A DNA stretch of 64,000 nucleotides from UBA9676 sp963730065. Its GTDB lineage: Bacteria; Actinomycetota; Actinomycetes; Streptosporangiales; Streptosporangiaceae. Position 1 is the stretch's first letter, and each line of letters opens with the position of its first letter. The stretch spans positions 62,001 through 126,000 of the forward strand of contig CAVSQL010000007.1 in the NCBI GenBank assembly GCA_963730065.1. The letters run 5' to 3'. The position numbers and the translations under genes are program-made. Below are positions 46,364-53,820 of the stretch, one piece after another. The notes under the pieces are model-generated. The model saw only the letters and a list, made by a program, of their open reading frames with translations. It had not been told where the DNA came from and ran no database searches.

Positions 46364-46822
46364 ATGACCACGAGCAACGAGCCCCGCTACGTCAAGCCGG
46401 GCCGGAGCACCAACGTCTTCAACGAGGCGGTCGCCGCCCTGACCCGGGCGGGGATCAGCGTCTGGGGGTCACGAATCCTCGCTGTCCGCGGGCGCAGCTC
46501 GGGGGAGTGGCGCACCACCCCGGTGAACCCGCTGACGCTGAACGGCGTGCGCTACCTGGTCGCGCCCCGCGGTGAGACCCAGTGGGTCCGCAACATGCGT
46601 GCCGCTGGCGGCGGCGAGCTGCGGGTAGGCCGCCGGGTCGAGCGGTTCACGGCCAGCGAGCTCGCCGACGCGGACAAGCCGCCGGTGCTGCGCGGCTACC
46701 TCAAGCGCTGGAAGTTCGAGGTCGGCGTGTTCTTCGACGGGGTCGGCGCGGACGCTTCCGACGCCAAGCTGCTCGAGATCGCGCCCGGCTACCCGGTCTT
46801 CCGGGTCAACCCCTCCGCGTGA
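46364..46822 (+). CDS. Deazaflavin (F420)-dependent nitroreductase-family protein
   Basis: The 152-aa product belongs to the DDN/FDOR split-barrel family: NVFNEAVAALTRAGISVWGS, RILAVRGRSSGEWRTTPVNP, LTLNGVRYLVAPRGETQWVR and NMRAAGGGELRVGRRVERFT. The RGRSSGEWRTTPV segment is the F420 phosphate-binding loop region and the QWVRNMRAAGGGEL segment is the family signature. Members reduce quinones, nitroaromatics or enoates; the substrate is unknown. The ATG has GAGAAGGGA 10 nt upstream, under a strong promoter flanked by palindromic operators. Confidence 0.9.
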   Translation: MTTSNEPRYVKPGRSTNVFNEAVAALTRAGISVWGSRILAVRGRSSGEWRTTPVNPLTLNGVRYLVAPRGETQWVRNMRAAGGGELRVGRRVERFTASELADADKPPVLRGYLKRWKFEVGVFFDGVGADASDAKLLEIAPGYPVFRVNPSA

Positions 46823-46837
46823 GGAGCCCGCACGGCC

Positions 46838-48064
46838 TCAGTGGGTCAGGGCCACGGTGGCGCCGGTGTCGTCGAGCAGCCGGTGGTGGCCGGCGGCCGC
46901 GGGGAAGCGCTCGCGGGAGCGCCGGACCAGTGCCCACGGCCCGTCCGGGCCGGCCAGGGTGGTCCCCTCGGCATCGACCGCGACCAGCTCGTCACCGGAG
47001 CGCAGCAGGACCGGGCCGCCGCGCCGGCCGGAGATGGCCACCCGCCCGTGTCGCAGGCCGTCGAGCACCGCGGCGGGCCCGTCCCCGGCACACTCGACCC
47101 AGGTGGTGGGGGTGCCGGGCGGCGCGTCGGAGCCCGGCCGGTGCCAGTCGCTGCCGCCGACCGGGACCGCATCCGGATCCCAGGCCAGCCACCAGGCCAG
47201 GGGCATGGTCCAGCGCGGGTCGAGCCAGCTCCAGTGCCAGACCTCGACGAGCGGCGGCCGCCGCTGCATGGGCAGGGTCCAGCTGACCTGCCCGGCGATC
47301 GGATGGTTGACCGACAGCAGCCCCCCGCGGCGCTCGGTCTGCTCCAGCCAGGCGTCCGCGGGGAGGCGGAAGTCGATCCAGCCGACCTCGCCCAGCGCGC
47401 CGGCGTGACCGCCGGCGGTGGTGACCTCCTGGCCGGGCAGCAGGGTGATGCCATACCGGGCCGCGGCGGCCGGCAGCTCGCGGTGGTGGCTGACCGTGTT
47501 GTGATCGGTGACCGCGATGAAATCCAGGCCCAGGCCAGCGGCAAAACGAGCGAGCTCGGGAACCGTCTGCACGCCATCCGAATGCACCGTGTGGGTGTGG
47601 AGGTCGCCGGCCAGCCAGCGCCGGCCGGGGCTGGCCGGCAGTGTCCGGGCCGGTGGGCGCTGCCCGGGTGCCAGTGGTGGCGGCGGCGCGGGCACCGGCT
47701 CCGGCCGGAGCTCACCCGGACTGCTGCTCACCTCCGCCGCCAGCCGGTACGCCACCCCCTGCGGGGGCAGCTGGTGGATACCGATGATCACCTGCCAGGT
47801 GCCTGGTTCCAGCTCTCCGCTCAGATACCCGGGTGTCGCCGCATCCGGGGTGATCACGAACGAGTGCCGCGCACCGCCCGACCAGCCACGGAACCCGGCG
47901 GGCCCGGCGCAGCCCAGGTCCAGGACCGCGGCCGACCGGTCGTAGTCCAGTTCCACCCGCAGCCCGTATGACCCGGCCGGCACCTCGACCGGCAGGTAGT
48001 GCCAGGCCGACGCGATCCGGTCGGTCATCGTCCACCGGCCGTGATGCCGCGTGGTGCGGGGCAT
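46838..48064 (-). CDS. PHP-domain (CehA/McbA-type) metallohydrolase
   Basis: The 408-aa product starts with a beta-sandwich-like region (SAWHYLPVEVPAGSYGLRVE and HSFVITPDAATPGYLSGELE) of about 130 residues, then the PHP metal-binding motifs WLAGDLHTHTVHSDGVQTVP, FIAVTDHNTVSHHRELPAAA, LLPGQEVTTAGGHAGALGEV, LLSVNHPIAGQVSW and VPVGGSDWHRPG. PHP enzymes hydrolyse phosphoesters or carbamates such as carbaryl using three metals; the natural substrate here is unknown. The ATG at 48064 and the one at 48028 (MTDRIASAWHYLP) are both possible. No signal peptide is visible. It is divergent from the MATE gene. Confidence 0.85.
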   Translation of the reverse strand: MPRTTRHHGRWTMTDRIASAWHYLPVEVPAGSYGLRVELDYDRSAAVLDLGCAGPAGFRGWSGGARHSFVITPDAATPGYLSGELEPGTWQVIIGIHQLPPQGVAYRLAAEVSSSPGELRPEPVPAPPPPLAPGQRPPARTLPASPGRRWLAGDLHTHTVHSDGVQTVPELARFAAGLGLDFIAVTDHNTVSHHRELPAAAARYGITLLPGQEVTTAGGHAGALGEVGWIDFRLPADAWLEQTERRGGLLSVNHPIAGQVSWTLPMQRRPPLVEVWHWSWLDPRWTMPLAWWLAWDPDAVPVGGSDWHRPGSDAPPGTPTTWVECAGDGPAAVLDGLRHGRVAISGRRGGPVLLRSGDELVAVDAEGTTLAGPDGPWALVRRSRERFPAAAGHHRLLDDTGATVALTH

Positions 48065-48109
48065 GTCTCCATCCGATCAGATCCGGCGGGCCGCGGCCAA
48101 TCCACCCGC

Positions 48110-48157
48110 GACACTAATGCAACTTATTCGCAGTTACGCTTTACTTGCGATTAGACT
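48110..48157 (+). promoter_or_regulatory. AT-rich MATE promoter region
   Basis: A roughly 48-bp island of much lower GC than its surroundings precedes the MATE gene. TAGACT (48152-48157) fits a -10, and the ATG follows 7 nt later, so a leaderless transcript is likely. The island holds repeated elements related to TTACGC / ACTTGCG / TATTCGCA, which may be regulator half-sites. Confidence 0.4.
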
Positions 48158-48163
48158 CCGGTC

Positions 48164-49543
48164 ATGAGCCCCGCCGCCTCCCGGGAAACGGTGGCCGGTG
48201 CCCGGCGATCGCGCCCGCGGCGGTTCACATTCACCCGCGGCCCGCAGGATGCGGAGATCCTGCGGCTCGCGGTGCCAGCGTTCGGCGCCCTGATCGCCGA
48301 GCCGCTTTTCCTGCTGGCCGACTCGGCCATCGTGGGCCGGATCGGCACGACCGCGCTGGGTGGCCTGGGCGTGGCCAGCCAGGCGCTCACCACGCTGGTC
48401 AGTATCTCGATCTTCCTGGCCTTCGGGACCACCGCGGCGGTGGCCCGGCAGCTGGGGGCCGGTGACCGGCGGGCCGCGATCCGGCAGGGCATCGACGGGC
48501 TGTGGCTGGCGGGCGCGATCGGTGCCGCGGTGCTCGCGGTCGCCTGGCCGCTCGCCCCGGCGATCATCGGTGTCTTCGGCGCGTCCCCGGGCGTCACCCA
48601 GGGCGCGGTCATCTACCTGCGGATCAGCCTGCTGGGGGCGCCCGCGATGCTCGCCGTGCTGGCCGGGACGGGGGTGCTGCGCGGGCTGCAGGACACCCGC
48701 ACGCCGCTCGCGGTCGCCGTCGGCGCCAACCTGGTGAACATCGTGCTCAACGCCGTGCTGGTGCTCGGCCTGCGCTGGGGGCTGGCCGGCTCGGCCTGGG
48801 GCACCGTCATCGCCCAGAACGCGGCGGCCGCCGTCTATCTCACCGTCGTGGCCCGGGGTGCCCGCCGGGCCGGGGTGGCCTTCGGGCCGGACCGGGCCGG
48901 GCTGCGGGCCGCCGCGCTGGCTGGCGCGGCGCTGGTGGTACGCACCCTGTCGCTGCAGGCGGTGCTCGTGGTGACCACGGCGATGGCGGCCCGGATGGGA
49001 GACAACGCGATCGCGGCTCACCAGATCGCGTTCCGGCTCTGGGTGCTGCTGGCCTTCGCCCTGGACGCGATCGCGATCGCCGGCCAGGCCATCACCGGCA
49101 GGTACCTCGGGGCGGGTGACGCGGCCGGTGCCAGGGCGGCGTCCCGCCGGATGACGGGCTGGGGCGTGGTCTACGGGCTGGTGTTCGGGGCGCTCCTGCT
49201 GGCCGTGCGCCCGTTCCTGCCGGATGTGTTCGCGGTCACGCCGGCCGTCACCCGCCTGCTGCTGGCGGTGCTGCTCATCGTGGCGCTCCAGCAGCCGGCC
49301 GCGGGTGTGGTGTTCGTCCTGGACGGGGTGCTGATCGGGGCGGGAGACCAGAACTATCTGGCCCTGGCGGGCCTGGCGGCCGCCGCCGTGTTCGCGGTCG
49401 CCGCGCTGGTTGTGCACGTCACGGGCGGCGGCCTGGTCGCGCTCTGGCTCGCCTACAGCCTGTGGCTGGCGGCCAGGTTCGTGACCCTCACGCTGCGCGC
49501 CCGCGGCACGGCCTGGCTGGTCACCGGGCCCGTCCGCCCTTAA
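48164..49543 (+). CDS. MATE-family multidrug exporter (DinF-like)
   Basis: The 459-aa product has twelve membrane helices. Features: ILRLAVPAFGALIAEPLFLL and ADSAIVGRIGTTALGGLGVA in the first helices, RGLQDTRTPLAVAVGANLVN, and in the C-terminal half ARMGDNAIAAHQIAFRLWVL and AIAIAGQAITGRYLGAGDAA. These correspond to the DinF branch of MATE transporters, which expel drugs by proton or sodium antiport. Probably leaderless. It ends 126 nt before a leftward methyltransferase gene; that gap holds an isolated translation-start-like signal. Confidence 0.92.
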   Translation: MSPAASRETVAGARRSRPRRFTFTRGPQDAEILRLAVPAFGALIAEPLFLLADSAIVGRIGTTALGGLGVASQALTTLVSISIFLAFGTTAAVARQLGAGDRRAAIRQGIDGLWLAGAIGAAVLAVAWPLAPAIIGVFGASPGVTQGAVIYLRISLLGAPAMLAVLAGTGVLRGLQDTRTPLAVAVGANLVNIVLNAVLVLGLRWGLAGSAWGTVIAQNAAAAVYLTVVARGARRAGVAFGPDRAGLRAAALAGAALVVRTLSLQAVLVVTTAMAARMGDNAIAAHQIAFRLWVLLAFALDAIAIAGQAITGRYLGAGDAAGARAASRRMTGWGVVYGLVFGALLLAVRPFLPDVFAVTPAVTRLLLAVLLIVALQQPAAGVVFVLDGVLIGAGDQNYLALAGLAAAAVFAVAALVVHVTGGGLVALWLAYSLWLAARFVTLTLRARGTAWLVTGPVRP

Positions 49544-49669
49544 CCGGGCCATCCCTTAACGACTTGCCACGGATCTGCGTCACCGTAATCACCTCAAAAG
49601 GACGTGATCATGACGCCAAACCGTGGGGAGTCGCGGGCTGGCACCCCGCTGGGACGCCCAGGCGGCCGG

Positions 49670-50497
49670 TCAGGGCTTGCGGGCCATGCCGCCGTGCGCG
49701 GAGACCATCTCGGTCGGCGGCTCGTCGTCCGGGTCGGCCCGCCACGTGTGCACGTACACCACCCCGGGCGGCACCAGCTGCAGGCCGTCGAAGAAGCGGC
49801 ACACCTGCGCATGGCTGCGCAGCGTCTGCGGGGTTGCCACCCGCTCGTTGTAGCGCTTCTGCACCTCGGCCTGGTTGGCGTGGATGTCACTGGCCGGGTG
49901 CGAGATGACCAGGTAGCTCCCGGATGGCAGGGCATCCATGAGATGGGAGACGATCTGGTACGGCTCCTCGGCGTCCTGGATCAGGTGCAGGATCCCCAGG
50001 AGCATGAGCGCGATCGGCTGGCGGAAGTCCAGCGTCTGGCGGGCGGCGGCCAGGATGGTGTCCGGCTCGCGGAGATCGGCTTCGAGATAGGCCGTCGCGC
50101 CCTCCGGGGTGCTGGTGAGGAGGGCGCGGGCGTGGGCGAGCACGATCGGGTCGTTGTCCACGTAGACGATGCGCGAGGCCGGCGCGGCCGCCTGGGCGAC
50201 CTCATGGGTGTTGTTCCCGGTGGGGATCCCGGTGCCGATGTCCAGGAACTGCCGGACCCCGCAGTCGGTGGCCAGGAAACGCACCGACCGGACGAGGAAG
50301 GCCCGGTTGGCCCGGACCCGGAAGCGGAGCCCCGGCGCGACCGCCAGCACCCGCTCGGCCGCCTCCCGGTCGGCGGCGAAGTTGTCTTTGCCGCCCAGCC
50401 AGTAGTCATAGACGCGGGCCGGGTGAGCCACGGTGGTGTCAATCTCGGCCGGCTTCTTGCCGCCGGGAAAGACACCGCTGAACCAGGTGCCTGTCAT
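49670..50497 (-). CDS. DUF574-type SAM-dependent methyltransferase, copy 1
   Basis: The 275-aa product is an actinobacterial S-adenosyl methyltransferase-like protein: an N-terminal ARVYDYWLGGKDNFAADREA motif (hallmark of the family), motif I QFLDIGTGIPTGNNTHEVAQ, RIVYVDNDPIVLAHARALLT and ADLREPDTIL. The substrate and role are not known; the family is often found in many copies in filamentous actinomycetes, frequently near XRE/DUF397 genes, not seen here. The ATG has AAGGAGGGG upstream. It lies downstream of copy 2 with 22 nt between them, so the two form one operon. Confidence 0.88.
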   Translation of the reverse strand: MTGTWFSGVFPGGKKPAEIDTTVAHPARVYDYWLGGKDNFAADREAAERVLAVAPGLRFRVRANRAFLVRSVRFLATDCGVRQFLDIGTGIPTGNNTHEVAQAAAPASRIVYVDNDPIVLAHARALLTSTPEGATAYLEADLREPDTILAAARQTLDFRQPIALMLLGILHLIQDAEEPYQIVSHLMDALPSGSYLVISHPASDIHANQAEVQKRYNERVATPQTLRSHAQVCRFFDGLQLVPPGVVYVHTWRADPDDEPPTEMVSAHGGMARKP

Positions 50498-50519
50498 CGG
50501 ACGCCCCTCCTTGTGTACA

Positions 50520-51344
50520 TCAGGATTTTAGGGCGACGCCGCACCATGCCGTGACTTCCGCGGGCGTCTCCGTGGTGGGACTGGGCCGCCACTGCTGTGG
50601 CTGGACCATGCCCGGCTCGGCCAGTTGCAGGCCACTGAAGAAGCTGGCGATCTCGTCGCGGGTGCGCAGCGTCGCCATGGTGCCCCGCATGCGCTCGTTC
50701 ACCCGCCGGGTCATCTCGGCCATCGCGGCCGGCTGGATGTCGCTGGCCGGGTGGGCGAGCACCAGGTAGCTGCCGTGGGGGAGCGCGCTCATCAGCCTGG
50801 CCACGATCTTCTCCGGATGCTCGGCGTCCGGGATCAGGTGCAGGATGATCAGCAACATCAGGGCGACCGGCTGGCCCAGGTTCAGGGTGCGGGCCGCGGA
50901 TTTGAGGATGACGTCCGGTTCGCGCAGGTCCGCGTCCAGGTAGGCGGTGGCGCCCTCGGGGGTGCTGCTGAGCAGGGCCCGGGCGTGGGTGAGCACGATG
51001 GGGTCGTTGTCCACATAGACCACGCGCGACTCCGGGGCGACCGCCTGCGCCACCTCGTGGGTGTTGTCCGCGGTGGGCAGCCCGGTGCCGATGTCCAGGA
51101 ACTGCCGGATGCCCGCCTCCGCCACCAGGTAACGCACCGCCCGGGCCAGGAACGCCCGGTTGGCCCGGACGTCGGCGACAATCCCGGGATTGGCCGCTAT
51201 GGCCGCCTCCGCCGCGTCCCGGTCGGCGGGGAAATTGTCCTTGCCGCCCAGCCAGTAGTTGTAGATCCGCGCGGAATGTGCGGTGCCTGTGTCGATGCGC
51301 AGTGCTTTACCCGGATTGGTGCCGCGCGGCGGCCTTTCCGTCAT
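50520..51344 (-). CDS. DUF574-type SAM-dependent methyltransferase, copy 2
   Basis: The 274-aa paralogue of the adjacent gene: ARIYNYWLGGKDNFPADRDA, QFLDIGTGLPTADNTHEVAQ, RVVYVDNDPIVLTHARALLS and ADLREPDVILKSAARTLNLG. The two share most motifs almost word for word but differ throughout their C-terminal third (TRRVNERMRGTMATLRTRDE here, EVQKRYNERVATPQTLRSHA there), so the duplication is not recent. The ATG at 51344 has GGAGGGG upstream. First gene of the two-gene leftward operon. Confidence 0.88.
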   Translation of the reverse strand: MTERPPRGTNPGKALRIDTGTAHSARIYNYWLGGKDNFPADRDAAEAAIAANPGIVADVRANRAFLARAVRYLVAEAGIRQFLDIGTGLPTADNTHEVAQAVAPESRVVYVDNDPIVLTHARALLSSTPEGATAYLDADLREPDVILKSAARTLNLGQPVALMLLIILHLIPDAEHPEKIVARLMSALPHGSYLVLAHPASDIQPAAMAEMTRRVNERMRGTMATLRTRDEIASFFSGLQLAEPGMVQPQQWRPSPTTETPAEVTAWCGVALKS

Positions 51345-51505
51345 CCGGCCGCCCCTCCCGCCCGCCGTGATGCCACCATTCTCACTCGCAGCATAACCGG
51401 GCCGGCGGCGATGGATGATGCGTCGATGCCAGCCGTGGCCGGATCCGGCCGGCGGTCACGCCGGGCGGATGGCCCGCCGGCCGCCCGCGGGATACCATCC
51501 GTCGG

Positions 51506-52657
51506 GTGGACGCCCTGCTCGGCACCTGCTCGCTGCCGCAGCTCAGGCGGCGCAGGAGCGTCAAGTGGCAGGCCTATCCCAGCGACGTGCTGCCCGCCTT
51601 CGTGGCGGAGATGGATTTCGACCTCGCCGCGCCGATCACGAGCGCGGTCAGCGCCGCGCTCGCCATCGGCGACAGTGGTTACCCGCACAAAGGAGCGCTG
51701 GGCGAGGCGTACGCGGCGTTCGCCGCGGACCGGCTGGGCTGGGCGCCCGACCCGGGCCGGGTGTACCCCATCCCGGACGTGATGACCGGGCTCGCCGAGG
51801 TGGTCGGGGCCATCACCCCGCCGGGCTCGGGGATCGTCGTCAACCCCCCGGTCTACCCGCCGTTCCGGTTCCGGTTCGGCTTCTACGGGCGGCGGATCAT
51901 CGATGCGCCGCTGGCCCGGGACGAGATGGGCCGGTACGACCTGGACCCGGCGGCGATCGATGCGGCGCTGAGCCAGCCGGGTGCCGCCGCCTACCTGCTC
52001 TGCAGCCCGCACAACCCGACCGGCAACGTGTGGTCGGCGGAGCACCTGGAGATGGTCGCCAGCCTATGCCAGCGCCACGGCGCTGCCCTGCTGGTGGACG
52101 AGATCCATGCTCCTCTGGTGCTGCCCGGCCGCCGCTTCGTGCCGTTCGGCTCACTGGGCCACGAGATGGCCGGGCAGGCGTTCGTCTTCACGTCCGCCTC
52201 CAAGGGCTGGAACATCCCCGGCCTCAAGTGCGGCATCGCGATCGCCGGCTCGCAGGCGGGGGCGGCGCTGCTCGAGGAGCGCGCGGAGGCACTGCTCGCC
52301 GCCCACCTCGGCGTCCTCGCGTCGGTGGCCGCCTTCACCGAGGGGCGGCCATGGCTGGACGCGGCCCTGCGCCAGATGGACGAGAACCGGGTGCTGCTGG
52401 CCGGCCTGCTGCGGGAGCACCTGCCGGAGGTCGGGTACGCCCAGCCCCAGGCGAGCTTCCTGGCCTGGCTGGACTGCCGGGCGCTGGAGCTGGGCGACGA
52501 CCCGGCCGCGGTGTTCCTGGACCGGGGGCGGGTCGCGGTCGGCCGCGGCCCCGATTTCGGCGCCGAGGGCCGCGGTTTCGCGCGGCTCAACATCGGCACC
52601 TCGCCGGCGCTGATCACCGAAGCGGTCCGCCGGATGGCCACGGCCTGCCGGGCCTGA
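51506..52657 (+). CDS. MalY/PatB-type PLP-dependent aminotransferase (C-S lyase)
   Basis: The 383-aa fold-type I PLP enzyme shows VKWQAYPSDVLPAFVAEMDF at the N-terminus (the KW-Y-DVLP-VAEMDF pattern of MalY/PatB), PPVYPPFRFRFGFYGRRIID, the LLCSPHNPTGNVWSAEHLEM segment, Asp/Tyr region LLVDEIHAPLVLPG, PLP Lys in FTSASKGWNIPGLKCGIAIA and the carboxylate Arg in FARLNIGTSPALITEAVRRM. Such enzymes cleave cystathionine or other C-S bonds, or transaminate. The GTG start has TACCAT 7 nt upstream and no ribosome site, so it is probably leaderless. Its promoter region is shared with the divergent methyltransferase operon. Confidence 0.88.
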   Translation: MDALLGTCSLPQLRRRRSVKWQAYPSDVLPAFVAEMDFDLAAPITSAVSAALAIGDSGYPHKGALGEAYAAFAADRLGWAPDPGRVYPIPDVMTGLAEVVGAITPPGSGIVVNPPVYPPFRFRFGFYGRRIIDAPLARDEMGRYDLDPAAIDAALSQPGAAAYLLCSPHNPTGNVWSAEHLEMVASLCQRHGAALLVDEIHAPLVLPGRRFVPFGSLGHEMAGQAFVFTSASKGWNIPGLKCGIAIAGSQAGAALLEERAEALLAAHLGVLASVAAFTEGRPWLDAALRQMDENRVLLAGLLREHLPEVGYAQPQASFLAWLDCRALELGDDPAAVFLDRGRVAVGRGPDFGAEGRGFARLNIGTSPALITEAVRRMATACRA

Positions 52658-52807
52658 TGGGCGTGCCGCAGACTGCATCCCTGGAACGGCAGACGATCCT
52701 GGCGGGATGGCAGGGTCGCCGAGAAGGCCGGGTTCCTGATCGAGGCAACCCTGCGCAGACGGCTGACCACCCCGGCACGCGGGTGGACGCGTGGGTCGGC
52801 TCCCTGC

Positions 52808-53293
52808 TCAGGGACGAGGTGACGGCCGGGCCGGAGGCTGGCGCAGCAGGTCGCGGGTGATCTCCATCTGCCCCAGATGCTGGCAGACCTCCTCCATGAT
52901 GTGCAGCAGCGCGTGTCCCTGGCTGACGAACTCGAGCTCGTCCGGCGCGGTGGCCGGATGGCCGCCGCGGGGACGCGCCTTCGGGTCGGCGGTCACGATG
53001 TCGGCCCGGAACCGCCGCTGGGCGTCCTGTGCCGCGGCGATAAGGCCGGCGACCGGCCCGGAGGCGCGGAACTCCGCTTCCCGGTCCCGGTCCACCGAGC
53101 GGCCCGCCACCACCTGCCCGCCCCAGAACTCCATGACGCCCAGGCAGTGCCGCAGGATGGCATACGGCGAGTTGGCCCCGGGCAGCCCAGGCCGGGTGCT
53201 GGCCAGCTCGTCACCCAGGTCGCCCACGATGTCGGCCATGGCCTCGACCGCCCGGTCCACGTAGCTGGCGACCGCGTCCACCTCGATTCCCAT
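52808..53293 (-). CDS. DinB-superfamily (DUF664-like) protein
   Basis: About 161 aa of four-helix DinB fold: DAVASYVDRAVEAMADIVGD, NSPYAILRHCLGVMEFWGGQ and QGHALLHIMEEVCQHLGQME, with three His positioned to bind a metal. Members act as thiol-dependent transferases (mycothiol or bacillithiol) or are uncharacterised. The ATG at 53293 starts the domain; the frame extends further upstream as a Pro/Arg-rich stretch without family similarity. Confidence 0.78.
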   Translation of the reverse strand: MGIEVDAVASYVDRAVEAMADIVGDLGDELASTRPGLPGANSPYAILRHCLGVMEFWGGQVVAGRSVDRDREAEFRASGPVAGLIAAAQDAQRRFRADIVTADPKARPRGGHPATAPDELEFVSQGHALLHIMEEVCQHLGQMEITRDLLRQPPARPSPRP

Positions 53294-53530
53294 CCCGTCA
53301 TCATGGCCCGGCCCGGGCCGGGGGGCCAGCCGTGTGGCCGCAGGGCCGGCCAGCGGCGGGAGACCGGCCCGCGGCGGGGAGACCAGCCCAGCGGCGGGAG
53401 ACCGGCCGGAGACCGGTCGGCGCGAGGCCGGCCTGGGGGGGCGCGGCAGGAGCATCGTTTCGGGGGAGTGACGCACAGGGAACGGGGGAATGAACTGGCC
53501 GTTCGGGAAGGTGACGAAGGGGATCCGCTC

Positions 53531-53638
53531 ATGAAGTGGTGGAAGCTGGCCCTGGTGGTGACGCTCGTCGGTGCGGCGGCGTTCCTGCTCGCGGGCCGGG
53601 ACGACATCGCGCGCTACCAGCGCATGCGCAAGATGTAG
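53531..53638 (+). CDS. 35-aa single-helix membrane protein (DUF6893-like)
   Basis: The short product has a membrane helix (WKLALVVTLVGAAAFLLAG) followed by a charged DDIARYQRMRKM end. Tiny actinobacterial proteins with this layout (helix, then a D-I-x-RY-x-R-R-M ending) are assigned to DUF6893. The ATG has AAGGGG 8 nt upstream. Function is unknown; it may be a subunit or tether of a larger membrane complex. Confidence 0.65.
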   Translation: MKWWKLALVVTLVGAAAFLLAGRDDIARYQRMRKM

Positions 53639-53721
53639 CCGCGCACGGGCTCCGCCCGGGATTCCCCGCCAGCCTGGCCCACTGGGCAGGAGCCACGTCA
53701 GCGCACCGGCGTTTGCTCGGA

Positions 53722-53751
53722 TTGTTCGTTATGCAACGAATGTCCTAGCTA
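53722..53751 (+). promoter_or_regulatory. Promoter with internal palindrome upstream of GCS2 gene
   Basis: TTGTTC (53722-53727) and TAGCTA (53746-53751) are 18 bp apart. Between them lies the perfect inverted repeat TTCGTT-ATGC-AACGAA (53725-53740), overlapping the -35. A second perfect inverted repeat, CATGAC-N6-GTCATG (53754-53771), sits at the expected transcription start. A regulator binding either site could control the downstream ligase gene. Confidence 0.5.
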
Positions 53752-53820
53752 TTCATGACGCGAGTGTCATGTCACGCTGTGGTTGAGGCCATCTCCCATG
53801 GTCACGAGGCGGAGGGCCGC

